A stretch of 64,000 nucleotides of DNA from Certhia americana (lineage: Eukaryota; Chordata; Aves; Passeriformes; Certhiidae), in NCBI GenBank assembly GCA_018697195.1, contig CM031879.1, positions 38,436,907 through 38,500,906 of the forward strand, in the 5' to 3' direction. Position numbers and translations under genes: made by a program. Of this stretch, positions 1 through 14,100 are shown piece by piece. Under the pieces are notes generated by a model. The model had not been told where the DNA came from. It saw only the letters and a list, made by a program, of their open reading frames with translations, and did not search any database. The number at the start of each line of letters is the position of its first letter. The first letter of the stretch is position 1.

Positions 1-2815
1 ATACTCGCAGTCTCCTCAAGCACTGTGTGTTCTATAGATTTCAATGTCACGTTAGGAGCTTTGATATAAGGGAATGTTTAAAACACCACTCACTATTTTA
101 TTAATACTGGTGTATTCCTTAATACCTTTTCCTGAGGCTATCAGAATATTTTAATGTCCCATCACTCGTGCAACATACAAAAGGGTCATAAAGTGATAGT
201 TTTCCCATGGCAGAAATGCCTTTGAAGCAAAACAAAGCAATATTTAACACTTCAGAGCAACTGAAGCTCAAAGGCGTTTGCCTTTGTCAATGAGAAACAG
301 TACTGAAACCAATTGCATCTGCCAGAGGAATGTAGGCCAGCAAGATGCAATTATGTGTCTAGAACTTTTGAAAGATAATGAGGTTAGCCCCCTATTCTTG
401 TACCAAAGATCCACAAAGATTTTAGAAACCACAGCTGAGAAGACACTCTGTCTTAATTCATCTTGGAAAGAGAGAATCCCTGTGAAGTTTACTGCTTTTT
501 AGTGTTATGTTCAAGGTTCTGTGCAGTAGTTGCTTGCTCAGTTACCCACTTCCTGCTGCAATATGGGATTCCTGGAGATCAAGGGAGGTCATGAGATCAG
601 TGTAAAATACTATAACAAAAATCTTCCAATAAACGAAACCATATTTTGAAACTGACATCAAGGAACAAACCATCAAAAGCAGTGAACTAGAAACTGGCCA
701 CCCAGAAACAGAGTGTCTTGACATTGTATCTTTCATCTTACTGTATCCAAAATTATTTAGAATCATAACAAATGGGGATCTCCTTATTTTATGCAGCTGC
801 TTGGGAGGTGCAAAATTATAGACTCAATGGGAGCATGGACCATTGGAATTTAATATTATGTTTATTACATATAGCTTTAAGCATTGGCAATACTACTATG
901 CTCTCTGTATTTTTTTCTTTTTTATTACTTTGTTTACAATAGTATCTGAATTTGTTCTGGAAGTTCATAAACTGACCTGAAAAATTGACCTGAAGCTCTT
1001 TTTTATTTTCTTCCCAGGGGACAAGAGAGTACAAATGTATGTGAATGACTTAAATTTGTAATTAAAATCTGCTTTGTAGTTATTGTTCTAATAGTTGGGG
1101 TTTTAAAATATCATTAATGTGCTTATGCTGGGCATATTTGGCACAAAAAGATGTAAAATAGCATCTTAGAGTGGAAGCCAGTGAGGGCTTTGGATCTTTA
1201 CTATATGAAAGAATTTCAGACCAGGCTGTGTAAAAATGTTATCTAATGGTTGGGCAAGATTTATCCTTGCTTTGAAGTGCCCTGTTGTGCCAGAAAAGCA
1301 AAACTGTATATCGTGATTTTTGTCAAAGGGTTTATGCAAACATTTCACATGCTAGGCATAGATATCTGAAAACTTATGAATGTTGGCTAGTCTGACCTGA
1401 AACTTGACTCTTTCCACTGAGGAAAGCCAAGGATAACTTTTGCTAGTCTCTATGGTTCTTAGATGAAGAAGCATGTTTAGCATTAGTAAACACTTCCATG
1501 AGGGATGGTGATTCCACAATAGGACAAAGGAACATTTTGTTGCTGTTCAGGCATGGTGTGATAGCAGCATGTGGTGATGAGCCTTGATAAAATAAAGATC
1601 ACTGACTTTTTCTGCAATTCGGGAACTGGGAAAAATGCACTGCTTTTATTAGGAAGCATGTCTCATCATGGAGCTGATTTGTGGTAACACAAACAGAAAC
1701 TCAGTTCTGGCTACTGCTTCCAGATTAAACCTGAGCTGTGATGATCTGTGCATACAGTGAGTTAAAAAGTTTAGTTAATTTCATTTGTAAGTGAAATTCA
1801 TCAAGATGGTATGTCCTTTAGTAAAGCTAATATTGAGCCTTTATCAGTCACTAGTAATTTCTTGCTTGTGTGTGCTATGTAATTGAATGAGCATTCAGCT
1901 TATGGTCTGATTACTTAGCAGAGTCTTTTCCACAAGAAAAGAGATGGAAGCCCTGCTGACCACCAGCACTTAGCTTTTGGGGCCTTAGGAGAGCACACAT
2001 AAATACCTTTAATGGCTTTAGTGTGTTTTCTTTGGGGAGCATCAAAACCAGCCTAAGCAGGATGAGCCAGAGAAAGCAGCCGAGGCTTTGTCTGCACAGA
2101 CGGGTGCAGACAGTCACGCGTTTGATCTGCTTGCACACTGAGCTGTCTGAATGGAAGCCAGCTCTGGCCTGGAAGCCATAAAGACATGTTAATGCATTGC
2201 CATGCTGGAGCTCGTAAGCCTTACCAGTGCTAGGGCTACTTTTGTTTCAATAACCTCTCTATAACTGTTTTTTTAATGAAGTTTCTCCCATGGTTTCTTC
2301 CAACTACTATATAAAATACTCTATTTTAACAGGACTGCAAATCACATTTTCAAAGAGAAAAAGCATGAAATGTTTTAAATGCTGCTGGGCCTGCAAACTT
2401 ATCAGTAGTCATTATTTGAAAATTTTCATTCATTTCTGGCTCTAGTTGTGAAAAACACCATAAAATTTAATACAAGACCCAAGTCTGACAGGAGCCTGCA
2501 AAAGTGAGATGAGCCTAGTAACAATGACAGTTGTTCTAGTAAACAGGTAGTGATCATAGATAGTTTTCTGTTTGAAGTATCTGGGGATGCTTCCAGTTTG
2601 AAGTATGTATGACATAGCTTCAGCCTCTAATTTAGTGCTTGGATTAATAGCAGGCATAACTTGGAGCAGCCATCCACTGTCCAAGAATTCTGTACCCTGC
2701 CACAGTGGTTCCTCAGTGTGACCATGTGTCAAAAGTAGGGATAGCAGAGAAGGAAGACATTGAGCATAGGCTCTTGAGGTTTCTTTATAAAGAAGGAGGA
2801 AGCAATGTTAAGTTT
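1..2815. other. Non-coding unique sequence
   Basis: I see no gene, RNA gene or recognisable transposon. Open frames are 60-96 codons, start anywhere and lack family motifs, as expected by chance. A locally GC-richer patch lies around 1915-2215, but I could not assign it to a repeat or an exon. A T-rich run near 905-935 is simple low complexity. Confidence 0.6.
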
Positions 2816-2833
2816 AAAAAAAAAAAAAAAAAA
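2816..2833. repeat. A18 homopolymer tract
   Basis: Eighteen consecutive A residues. The sequence on its 5' side is not a recognisable LINE 3' end, and CR1 does not end in poly(A), so this is best read as a simple tract rather than a retroelement tail. Confidence 0.9.
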
Positions 2834-3779
2834 TCACATAAAAAGGCAGAGAGGATGACAGAGTGAGTGTGATAAAAAACAGTGAGGAGAAAAGATGTGA
2901 GCTAAAATAATAAAATGATATTGTCATAACACCCACAGGCCTCCCTTCTGGAAAGGACAGGGAGTAATTGTCAGGAGCTAAACTCAGCATGCTGCAAATT
3001 CAGTCTCAAACTATCATTAATAATCTTGAGAAATGAGTCTGGAGGATAGATCTGAAACTGGCGGTGTTTCAGAGGCAGAGTCGGCGTCAGCTGTCATTCC
3101 ATTGAGAGACATACCCTGTTAGGGCCTGTTAATGTTGCACTCCTGTCAGAGTGACATATAACATTACATGTTAAACAAGTGGCAGACAAGACAGTGTGGA
3201 GGCAAATTGTTCAGCAGATGGCACAGACTACTTTACTTACCATCTGAAGTCAAAAAATAAAGCAAGTACCATTATTTGCATTCACTCTTTCATTCTTTTC
3301 AAATTCTTTTCAAATGATAGTTTGGGTACTGCTCAGCAACTTCCTTTGTTGTGGCTGTTGAGACAAGAGGAACTTTACGGTATGATTATAATATGAGATA
3401 TGTCAAGTAGAGCGTTAATCATGTGCATATACCTGTACATACACTGTGAGCTGAAATTGCAGCAGTTTCTGAGCCTCACTGAATGAATGCTTTGAGAGTA
3501 TTACATCTCCGGATATCTACTTTGAGCTGTGGATCTCCTGTGGCTCATTGTGTCTCCTATTTTTTCAAAGCTTCACAATTTCTAGACACGTTAGACTTAC
3601 ACTATCCTCCCATGTTCTTAATAGTTGAAAAATCCTTTTCTTTGGGAGCAGGAAAAATAACGATCAAGCAGCATGATAACTCCTTTCTCTGTTAGTTCAG
3701 TTTCCACCCTTTTGGAGTAAATTATGGTGTTCTCATTGACTTTGGTAGTGTTGGACTGTTAAAAACACATGATGAATTT
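2834..3779. other. Non-coding unique sequence
   Basis: Nothing recognisable. The two open frames (66 and 70 codons, plus strand, from 3196 and 3483) have no motif, no splice context I trust and ordinary AT-rich composition. Confidence 0.6.
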
Positions 3780-3796
3780 AAAAAAAAAAAAAAAAA
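3780..3796. repeat. A17 homopolymer tract
   Basis: Seventeen consecutive A residues followed by an A/T-rich stretch. Simple low-complexity sequence. Confidence 0.9.
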
Positions 3797-6775
3797 TTAT
3801 AAAAAACTATTTAAAAACCCATGAAGTGGCTTCTTAGGAGGAAAGGGAGTCATCAGCCCTCAGTTTGGGACAATCTGAACTGAGTAACCATTCAGGATTG
3901 ACCACCTTCTAGATGTTCCTGGTTCAGTTTCCTGATTCAATTGGCTTTTTTCCTCTAGCCCAAAGAAGGGACAGAAAAAGACAGGCCATTACTATGCAAA
4001 GTGACAGAAGGGGAAATGCCATCATTTCACACCTTAGCAAGGGTTTGTTACTCTTCACACACACATATAACCTCTTGTCTCAGGAGTTTGCAGAATAAAT
4101 AGAAGAGACAGAAGTGTTCAGATGCCTCTTTGTCATTCAGAAGAAATCCTAGTCAATGGTTTAAGAAGACTTACAAAAGAAAAGTGGAACCAGTAGCAAA
4201 TTCTAGTCCTGTTAAGTAGTAGAAAAAAGGAAAACCTCACTTTAATAGTTGGGGTTCATTTCTTTTACTTATATACGTAGCAAAATCACTATTAAACAAA
4301 CACAGGCTGTATTTGCAGTTCTGTAATAAGTGTTTCATTGAAGTACCATGTAATACTGACTTATAAATTATTTCTTGTCACACATGAAAATGTAACTGTT
4401 GAGAGATAAGCATAATGTCTTCTCTTTTATGTCCAAGATACAGGAATGTGGTAAGTACCATTAAAATCATAGGTTGATTTAATAACATTAAAATCATAGG
4501 TTGATTTCAGTGGTGACATAACACTTCCAATGCACAAAAATCTGGAATACTGTCATGTGCTTCAGTTATTCTGGGCACTCTACAACCTCACAGATGTTTC
4601 ATGTGCAGAAATTCAATATGAAGCATAATGATTTCTCCATTTTATTCCCTGCTGATAATCATCAGAAATGTACCTGCATGCAGATTTATTTGCAGCTTTT
4701 TACTGGGCCACTTATTACTATCATCTTAACAAAAGATTTAATAAAGACATTTAAGTTAGAGTCAAGGAATCCCTTAAAGATATGAACTTTCAAGGTGTAT
4801 TATGAATTCTTTATCAATGTAAACAAAATTTCCATTTCCTTTTACCAGCAAGAAAATTCATGTGCCATTTTGATAATGAGAAGTTGTAATGCAAATACTT
4901 TCTACCTATGACTGCTGATAGAACAGTAATTTCTGTGTATTCTCTTTAGTAGTCTTGACCTTGGTTTGTTATAACTCAGTACATTCCAGCTCATTATGAA
5001 AACTTATCTGTCCCTGCAACATATCTGTTAATAATCAACTGCAGTTTCAGTGTTAATATGTTTCTGGATAACATGAAATATGTGAAAAGAAAGACAAATG
5101 GCAGTTGTAATTATTGTATAGTTTGCAGGAAACAGCCTGGAATTGTTATAGCTATTTTTACATGGGAAAATTTTGGAGAAGGCTATTCACAGAGAGCGAT
5201 GTAGAACTCCCTTCACTCTTGCTACAATTTAATTGGGAAAGATAGACCTGACGTAGCTCTTCTAAAGGGCCCTCCACCTTTTTGAATTGAATATACAGGG
5301 TGAGATTGGCCTTGTTAGGATAATGTTGGCCCTTATGAACGTCCCTCATAGAGATTAATAGGGATGAAAAAGAAATAAAGCACTAATACATGTGTAAGCC
5401 TCTTCAGAAAAGGTTTTAAATAAATCCTGTTTTCCAAACTATTTTAAAACATTTACATCCAGTAAAGCCAGTTCTATGGCCAACTTTCAGTTTCCCAAAA
5501 TGAGGTAATACAGAACATAAAAGGGATGATATTGATCTCCAGGGGTTTAAAGTCATTCTGTGTGGTTTTCCATTAATTAAGTAGGTCAATTAAAATAATC
5601 ATGTGAAGTAAAATTTCACTTCAGCTCTAATTTCCTTAACATGTTCTGTCCTTTCCAAAATCTACCACTACTTTTTGACTGATTGGCAGTAGCTATTCAG
5701 AAATTATGAGATATTATGACACTGAATACAGAGACTAATGAGCCCATATAGCAGAGCTTTGAAACTGTGAGATCAAAATATGACTGTTCTCAGGAACCAA
5801 CCAAAGAATTTAACACAAGAAAAACCCCATGTGGCTAGTGTGGAGCTACTGCTTATGTGAAAACCCTTGATGAATGACAGAAACAGCTTGAAAAGGTGCC
5901 AAATCCATTGGAAATATGAGAATACACCCATAAATAAAACTAAGTTCAAATGCTCAGACAGATGATGATGAAGGCAAATAATGTTAATACCTGCTTTCAG
6001 AAAACGGATCAAGGAAAACAATCAAAAGAAAAGATTAATTGTTTTATCCCCAGATTATCTGGAATCAGCTGTTGATAGACTCACAAAGGGTGTTTCAAAG
6101 CTCTGGTTTAATTAAGAGATAATCCAGAATTATCACGTTTAATTATTTTGTTAAGGTTGTTATGGCTTCTGGGTTTTTTTCAGCAATTTAAACAGAGTAG
6201 TCTGTTAGAATAGAAGAGGAAGAACATTACTTCAGTAACAACACAGAGCAATGAATGCTGATGTATGTGAGCAGCTGATGTTCTTGATTAGAGTATTGAC
6301 AAATGAAGTCACATTCTTGAAGAGACAAAAGTATGAGTAATTAAATTGGGTGATTTTGGATTATTTTATGTAATCCAGTGTTTAAGAATGGTCATTATTG
6401 CAGAATCAGGCTGATCTTCAATAATCTCTAGACTAGGCAATTAGTAATCTTACCTCCTGTTGTGATCAATGGCTATTTTCCTGCAGGGCTTATTTTCATT
6501 ACTACTTCTTTCCCTTCTCCATTTTTTCTTGGGAGTTTAAATTTAAATATCTTGAAATAAAATAGCTGCAATATCTAGTAAACCAATTATGATGAGAGTT
6601 CTGCTTTTATTTTTCCACACAAATGTTGGCTTTTGACATCTCTTGCAAAAGTCATAAAGCATTTCTAATGTTTATTTGCCTCTTCTTTTCTTCATGCCCC
6701 TCAATATCACAATTTATTTTTCTACTGAATATTAAAAAGCAATATTAATTATCCAGCAGTAAGGAGAAAAGATTT
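3797..6775. other. Non-coding unique sequence
   Basis: No gene or transposon recognised apart from the small tandem duplication at 4459-4507, listed separately. Short open frames on both strands (61-82 codons) carry no motifs. The AT-rich composition is even throughout. Confidence 0.6.
4459..4507. repeat. Short tandem duplication, 22-bp match, period 27
   Basis: The 22 bases at 4459-4480 recur exactly at 4486-4507, separated by five bases (aataa). An exact match of this length at such short range indicates a local slippage-type duplication. It has no coding context. Confidence 0.85.
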
Positions 6776-6832
6776 AGCTGGTATAAACAGGCTCCATTGA
6801 CTTCAATGGAGCTGTGATAATTTATAACGAAA
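6776..6832. repeat. Palindromic remnant of an old amniote hairpin repeat
   Basis: Positions 6791-6812 form a perfect 22-nt inverted repeat: 10-bp arms gctccattga / tcaatggagc around a 2-nt centre. Outside it the left flank (agctggtataaacag) and right flank are weakly complementary, suggesting a longer decayed hairpin. From memory, arms built on CCATTGACTTCAATGG followed by TGGTGTAAATC-like sequence are a common ancient dispersed palindrome in turtles, crocodilians and birds. The palindrome is seen directly; the family link is recollection and has no database support here. Confidence 0.55.
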
Positions 6833-8020
6833 GAAGATCATGCAGTAAATAGGCTATTAAAACTAAATGAAATGTATTATTAATTGCACATGGCATATCA
6901 TTTATAGCTCTGTTTGGCCTAGGCATTTCTTTACATGATATCTTACTATCTGGAAAAAGATCTGAAACCTGATGTTGGAAATTTGGCTTCAGGTCAACCA
7001 TAGCCAGTGGATGTCTTAATAGAGTAAGTGGGAGTAGCAAATCTGTTTCTTTTGTTACTTAATCTGTGTCAAATATAAAAGATTTGTTGAATTGTTATTA
7101 TTTTAATGCTAGATAATATTGAAGTACAATTTATGAAAATTGCTTTTAAATTTCTCTTTGGTTTAAATTTAGTTGAATGGATTTCACCTTGATGAACCCA
7201 TTCAATATTGGAAGCCCGATTCCTCAGAAAGCCAAGGTCAGTAATAAATAGAAATAGCAGTTGTTTTCACTCTAATTTGTGGAGGTAGTACTGTGACATA
7301 CTCTGATTATTTGCATAGTTTGTTATTTAAACTGGATGACTATTTTGATTTTTCATCAGTATTGTAATCTTAGACACATAAAATTGGGACAGAGACATTT
7401 AGCTTTCTAAAAGCAGGCGTCTGGTACTAGGATCTAAAATACAGACATGGGAAGAAAATTGCTATTTGCAAAGCACGAAGCAACAGCCAGATTGTTCCTT
7501 GTTCACTTACTGTGCACAGTGTGTGTTGGCACCATAACACAGTAGCTCAGAAATCTCAAACTGTCAGGGAAAACAAACCATGCCCTACAGACAGAATAGA
7601 AGGTTGAAGAAAAGGCACAAAAAGGAAACCAGGAATTCATCTCCATTTATCAACAGAATGCTGTATTTGACAACAGTGTGGTTGGAAGCTACTTCTCATT
7701 CATGAGTCAGGAATTCCCAGTTAGTCCTTTTTAGGCTGCTCCTCTCTTCCATCAGCTTACAGTACTGAGCTTGATTTAATGGGCAGTGAAACAAACAGGA
7801 GGCATACCATTCATATTGATGCTTCTTAATTGCATTCTAGTCTGGTTTAAAGATTCTCTTTCATATTAGGAACTGAGAATATATTCTAATTATTCAACAG
7901 TCCAGAATTGTTTCTTATTTGCATGTCCTTTTTGCTTGTTTTAGGACAGTTTGGTTTTATAGAATTTTGGTTTTGCATGAATGAGTTACCATTTCTTTAT
8001 TAGACTACTTTTTTCTTTTT
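6833..8020. other. Non-coding unique sequence
   Basis: Nothing recognisable beyond AT-rich unique sequence. No open frame of note and no repeat family signature. Confidence 0.6.
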
Positions 8021-8094
8021 TATTAAAATAAAAAATAATAATTAAAATTTAAAAATAATTAATTTTAATGAATTTAATTAAATTAATGAATAAT
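8021..8094. repeat. A/T-only low-complexity block
   Basis: About 74 bases made almost entirely of A and T in TTAAAA/TTAATT-like mixtures. Simple sequence, with no transposon ends visible. Confidence 0.85.
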
Positions 8095-8227
8095 ATCCTG
8101 AATATTACCAATTTGGAGGTCTGAAGCATGTAATGCAGTAACTTACGTGTTTTGTATCTCAGCATTATTATTTGATGACATTATAAAGCCAGGGCAATTT
8201 TTCGCTGATGTGGCTTTTTCCTTGTGA

Positions 8228-8280
8228 TTTTTTTTTTCTGGGTAAACTTGGTTTTTTTTTTTTTTTTTTTCTTTTTTTTC
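8228..8280. repeat. Poly(T)-rich tract
   Basis: Two long T runs separated by a short mixed segment. The overlapping opposite-strand open frames here encode only Lys-rich or Phe-rich low-complexity peptide and are artefacts of the tract. Confidence 0.85.
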
Positions 8281-11047
8281 TGTTCTTTATATCTATGTGC
8301 GATGTTGCATATTTGCAGCTATGCATAGGTCTAGCACAGGTGAAACTGTCTAGAAGAAAAAACAAACCCACTGATCAGCCCAATAGATAGGGTCAAGTTC
8401 TTCAGCATGTAGTGCTTCATCCAAAGCACTCATCATGCCCACTGGAAGGCTGCCAGATACTTGAAATGTGGTAGGAGGGAATGCACAGAACAACCTGCAC
8501 CTGGTGCTTTGTGAATGAGCACCCATTCCATGGTGCTATGGGGAAATTCTTTCCTGTTCTCATTCTTCAGCCACACACTGAATTTTGTTCCTTGGCTCTT
8601 TCTTTCAGTAAATTGGGTGGTGCTCATACTTTTTGGGTAAAGGAAGATGAGAACGCAGTGGTGGTTCCATTTTTAGTTTTGGAGCATAACTGCCAAATAT
8701 ATAGAAAATATGCAATTATCTTTCATAAACGCAATTAAGCCACAAATAAAGTAAAATAAAAGCACAGATAAAAGTCAAATGTATTTTTAGTATCGTCCTC
8801 TTATTTCTTAGATAATAAATGTGCATTTTAATGAAAGTAAAATGAGTGAAACAGCTAATCCAATTGCTGGATTAGACAACCGTTTCCAGAGAATCTTTGG
8901 CCTGAAATTTTAAAATAATTAAAGTAAATCACATTAAATTCAAGTCTACTGGGTGCCTAATATAATTATGGTTCACATTTAGGAATTAATACACTTTGCA
9001 TCAGGTATGACTAAAGACTCTGTCTATAAATATATGTATAGACTTATTGTTTCAGCTGTGCTTCCATCAGAAATGTTACCTATTACTGATTAATGAATGT
9101 TGAAAATGGCACTGTCAGATTGGATGGCTGAGGTGTTCAGAGAATGGAGGTACGCAGAACTGGAGTTACAGTTTCTGAAGGGATGTTCACTGAACAAGTA
9201 ATCATCTAGTGAACAAGCATTTTAAGGAGCAAGGCCAGCTAAGATTAATCCCAAATGGACCCTTTTTACTTAGTTCCACATCTGTAACTCAAATGCAGGC
9301 CAAATAATTTGTTGCATAAGTTCAGTTATTGTTTGAGGAGTACAATGTGATGAAACAATTCAGACACTTAGAAAGTATTAATTCTTGCCGTCTAAAAGAA
9401 GGGAAAATTGCCTCCCTGTGGTTGTTAGAATGAGAGGTTCTAGCTGGGAATGAGGCATTTTAAAGATGCTGTGGTGTCAGTTGCTGAAGTGAGCATGAGC
9501 CAGCGTGCTGCTCCATGATTATGGTTTTGTCTCCACAACATAATTGTTGGGGCAAATGTTAGCATGTCTATGTGTAACTGAGCATTGAAAATGCGTAAAT
9601 TTAATTGGTACTTACAGTTATTGTAGGTGCAGGATTTTGTCTGTAAAACTAGATTTCTTCAAAAACACCTAGTTCAGCAAAAAATTGCTTACATGAAATA
9701 AAATAAAAACCACCTAGCACATCTCAGAGGTTGTCACAGAAGATACTGCAGGGTTCCTGGAAGGTGGTTTAGTGGAGTAATGCTAGACTCTCAATGTCAG
9801 GTCCTGCACAGAACAGTTCATTGTTTGGGTGATTGCTTCAGAATCAATTGCTGCTTCAAATGGTATGTCAAGAGTCAATGACCCTATATTTGTTTAAAAA
9901 CTAATAGTGAAAAGGAAAAGCAAACAAACTTCCAGGCTCAAAGGAGTTGCTTTTTGGGTATAATAAAGACCCGTGCTAAATCCAAACCAGTATGTTTGTT
10001 TGCATCCCTGAGAGTTCCCCACAGGTGAGGTTTTCTCCGAGTGGAACCCCACCAGTGGCCACTGGTCCCACAGCACAGCTTGAGATGGCACCTAGGTCTG
10101 AGAACAACTGGATGGTGAACGATGTTACCTTTCTGAGAAAAAAACTGGGCAAGAATCTTTGAGCAACTGCTTTCTCCCAAAAAATGGAAAAATTGTCAAA
10201 ATTAATAATTTTACTGGATTTGTATGTTTGAATAAAGAAACAAATCTCTCTGTAGTTTCTTTTCAAGGAAAATACCTGAAAATCTCAGTGGCTAGGCAGG
10301 ATGTGGGAGACCTAGATTAAAATCCTTCTTTAGTCTTATTCTTAGCAGTCCAAAGAAGATTTAATTATGTATGGAAAGTGGAGCAGTTCAAACAAACTAA
10401 TTTGGATGACTGAATTATGACCAATCACCGGAGTCTGGATTTCATACAAGGCAGTCTACTATTTACAGGAGGGGGAAAATAGGGATTTAGTGCAGATCAG
10501 GAATTTCTGAAACATTTCCTTGCTCTTATAAGAAGCAAATCCAAGTCTAGTTTTCATCTGTCTGAAGTCCAGGTATAAGTGGAACTATGCTGGACTAAAC
10601 ATCTAAATCAGAGTTTTCTGTGTACTACTAGAATGAAATATTTTAAAAGTGTCCAAAAACCAGGATATATTAGGGCAGAAAGAAGAACATTTTCAGGAAA
10701 GATAGGATCATTATTCATTTATTTCAAAACTGCTTTGCTTCATAAGTCACAAAACATTGTGGATGACAGAGTTAGATATATTTTTATAAGCTTTCAGCTG
10801 TTGAAGAAGTACATCTATTAGTGCAGCCTGATTGTACTCTTTTTTGTCCCAATACTTTTGTAACTTACTTCAGCTTTAATCAATATTTCTCTAGGAAAAT
10901 AAGTTATCTACTTCTACTATGAAAAGTTTATTTGAGCAGAGTAGAAAACAGTATTTTTTTGTGCTTTGAATGGCCATGTAGGGACTCTAAAGATATAATT
11001 TATATATTGCATTTATTATACTTTCTTCTACCTGAAGAAATACTAAA
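8281..11047. other. Non-coding unique sequence
   Basis: Contains several overlapping open frames near 9894-10266 on the minus strand (65, 80 and 96 codons in three frames). Openness in all three frames of one strand reflects local scarcity of stop trinucleotides rather than coding. No repeat family recognised. Confidence 0.55.
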
Positions 11048-11107
11048 GGAGAGGGGAGGGGGGTGGTGGTGGTGAAGAGAGGCAGAGAGATAGACGGAGA
11101 GGAAAAA
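11048..11107. repeat. Purine-rich (GA/GGT) tract
   Basis: Nearly all-purine plus strand with GGGGAGGGG and GGTGGTGGT segments. Low complexity. It could form unusual DNA structure, but there is no other evidence of function. Confidence 0.7.
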
Positions 11108-14100
11108 ACAAGAGCTTAATATATTGAAATATGCAGAAAAATGCTGAAAATCACATTAAAAAATCAGTAATCAACACAATTTCAGGTTAGTCTCAGAAGA
11201 CATAACTATAGCAGGAGAGTAGCTAAATGACCCAGGAATATCATGGGAGAGAAAACTTTGGATACAGTAGCTGTTGCTATAAATTTCCTTTAAATAAGAC
11301 CCTCTTTTATGTGCCTGGGATAGTAGTGGTGAAGTTTAAAATAATAATAAAAAATAGTTTTTTGATTTATTTTTGTAAGAAATAACTTGTAAAACAAGAA
11401 TTAAATGTACATAGAAAAGGTGGCACTACAAACCTTGTTAGGCAAGCCTAAATAGAGCAGGAACAGTCAAAATAGCCTCTGTGTGTATTACAGTCACAGG
11501 AAAAGTGAAGGAAGTACATTCTTCCATGCCACTAAGCTGACAGTAGACATGTTCAGTTGCACATTGATCAACTTTCCTAGCTGATCTTACAAGCTTACCA
11601 CGAAAATGCTGGGTAAATAACTGCAACCTTAGATTTTTGCTCAGCAGAGAAAACAGGCAGGTGTTTGTTTGGAATTCTTCAGTCAGTCTTCTCTGCCATG
11701 ATAAATGAGCTATGAGTAAAGTCAAAGCACTGAAACACATCATTGTTTGTGAGAATTTATCAGTTAAGAAGAAAATTTTGATTCAATGGAAAGCAACCAA
11801 GCATGAAACAGCCTGTGCAGGTAAGACAGACATAAACTATCGTGCTTTGGCTTGGTAGTCTTGGCCAAAGAGAAAATTTGAGACACTTAGAGACAACATT
11901 TTGTCTTTATTTATATAGGCTCTTTTATACTGTGCCTACAAGGTACACTGTGTGTTGATAATTTCTTGTTGGCTGGCTATTTTATCACCATGCATTGGTC
12001 TGATGAATTCTATTCAGAACCCCAATTGCTTTAATTTGTTTAATATGCCCTGCTGTATTTGTGCTGCAAGAACTAATTTTAACATAACCAATATCCTGAC
12101 ACCAGAGGTAACATCAGTACTCTTAAATTTCCTTTAAAATGTAAGGCTTCTACATCAGATCACATCACATCTATATACTTTTAACGTAATCACCTTCGTT
12201 TTATTGCTTCTACCATGCAACTCTCGAAAAACACATGGAGACCAGTATACTCTGGTCACTCATAACTTGTCTCTATCTGTTTTTCTGTCAAGATTTTTCT
12301 TACCCCTTAACTGAATTGAACTAATGTACTCTGGAAAAAAATGTACAGATTTTAGTTCCGAGGAGATGTTAATTCTGTTGTTCATATTCAGAGTCCACAT
12401 GACAGAAAGAGTCTGAGGGACCAAAATCTGTTTGTGTGTTTATAGGCAAAAGAAAGTAATTGAAGCTCGATAATAAGTGTGAATATTTCTAGAAAAATCT
12501 CATGAGAAGTCAAATACTGCTGTTCTGATGTTCAACAGTTATTTCCTACAGTTTTGAAACCAAATCAGGTGCAGGAGGTGCACTATATACTCATTTTCAC
12601 AAAGACCTACATTTCTGTCAATCCAAGCAATGATGGGATAAACAACCCATAGACATTAGGTCTACTAAACCTGACAATTAGAATGTTCTTACATCAGCAT
12701 CCAGACTTTTTTATTATTACTCATGTGAAATGTAGCAGATGATACTGGTCTGCCACAATTTGTCATATGGAAACTTTCTGTAAGTATCTAGGTGTTACAG
12801 GCACTTAAGCATTTTTTTGAAGGTAAACAATATAAGGAGTTTTAGGGCTTTCTTCCCATCAGGAAAGCAAATTGCACTGAAGACATCAACATCTAAATAC
12901 TTTTCTTATCAACAAAATGAGGAATTTTGGTGCTATTAATGTTGGTGGTAAGACAGAGAAGTCATTCTCCACAGGATTTTTGGAAGGTGAAAAGTCTGCT
13001 AAAGGATTCTCCATTACTCAAAGTAGTAAGGTGATTTGCCTTTTATTTACCATATAGGGATCTTAGTTTACTCTCTTTGGTACACGGTGTGTGCTTCAAG
13101 TGAGATAAGTTTATTTTGGAGAACAGACAAGTGAAGGAAACTCCTTTGTGAACAAATCCAAGACCACTGAGAAACTTGTCTGCTATTCCAGGGAAGTACT
13201 CTGCTTTTCAGTTCTTGTATCAGTTATCAGAATTTCATTGTTGTGGCCCTTGTACAGAGTACAAGATAATGTTCATTTTTTATCACTCTTTTCCTTCTCT
13301 TTCCATGCTGGTAAGGGCTGATTCCTGGTCCAGAAAAATAAAAAGGGATACTTTAAACAGGCAGCAGAACCATATTTTTGCTGTGCCAGATGCTGGGTCT
13401 GGTTGCTGCCATCCTTCTAAGGTAATTTGTATCACATTGGAGACCAGATTATGCTGAGAACTTTGTTGATTTATGCTTCCCTGAATTTTGTTGGGCAGCC
13501 AGCATTCCTTTTATTATTTTTGTGTTGTTTGCTGGTTTAACTTGTTTAAAACTCTGGAAATCTCTTATTTTACACGTTTTACACAACTCCATTTTGGTGG
13601 TTTTCTAAGCAGAGGTGTTTTAGGTGTTTTATGTGAAATAGAAAATATAATTTGCCTGTCTACCTTTTTGTTTAGATTTACCAGGGTTATCAAAAGTACA
13701 ATGAAGTATATTACTTGTGCCTCAGTCTACATTTCTTGTGAATATGTATTTCTTTTCTGTTTAGAAAACAGTCAGGTGTGATCTTCACAGTCTATGGTGT
13801 TTTCTCAGGAAATCATAGTTAATGCAATCATGCCAGATCTCCTCTTTCTCAGCATTCTCATGTCTGAATAATGACAAAAACATTTCTTCCAGAGTCTTAA
13901 AAGGGAATAGTTTTCAAGTGGAAGCAGTATTGCATAAAGTTGGAATTTTTCTTTGTTTTTTGTTCCATGCAGTCTATGGCCAGCATAGGTAGGATCAATA
14001 ATCACATGAAAAGTCTTTTCCAAAGAGAATCATCTGAGTATGTAAAGGGTTGGTATTGAAAGGATGTCTTAGTGGGACATTTTGAGTTTTCCTAACTGGC

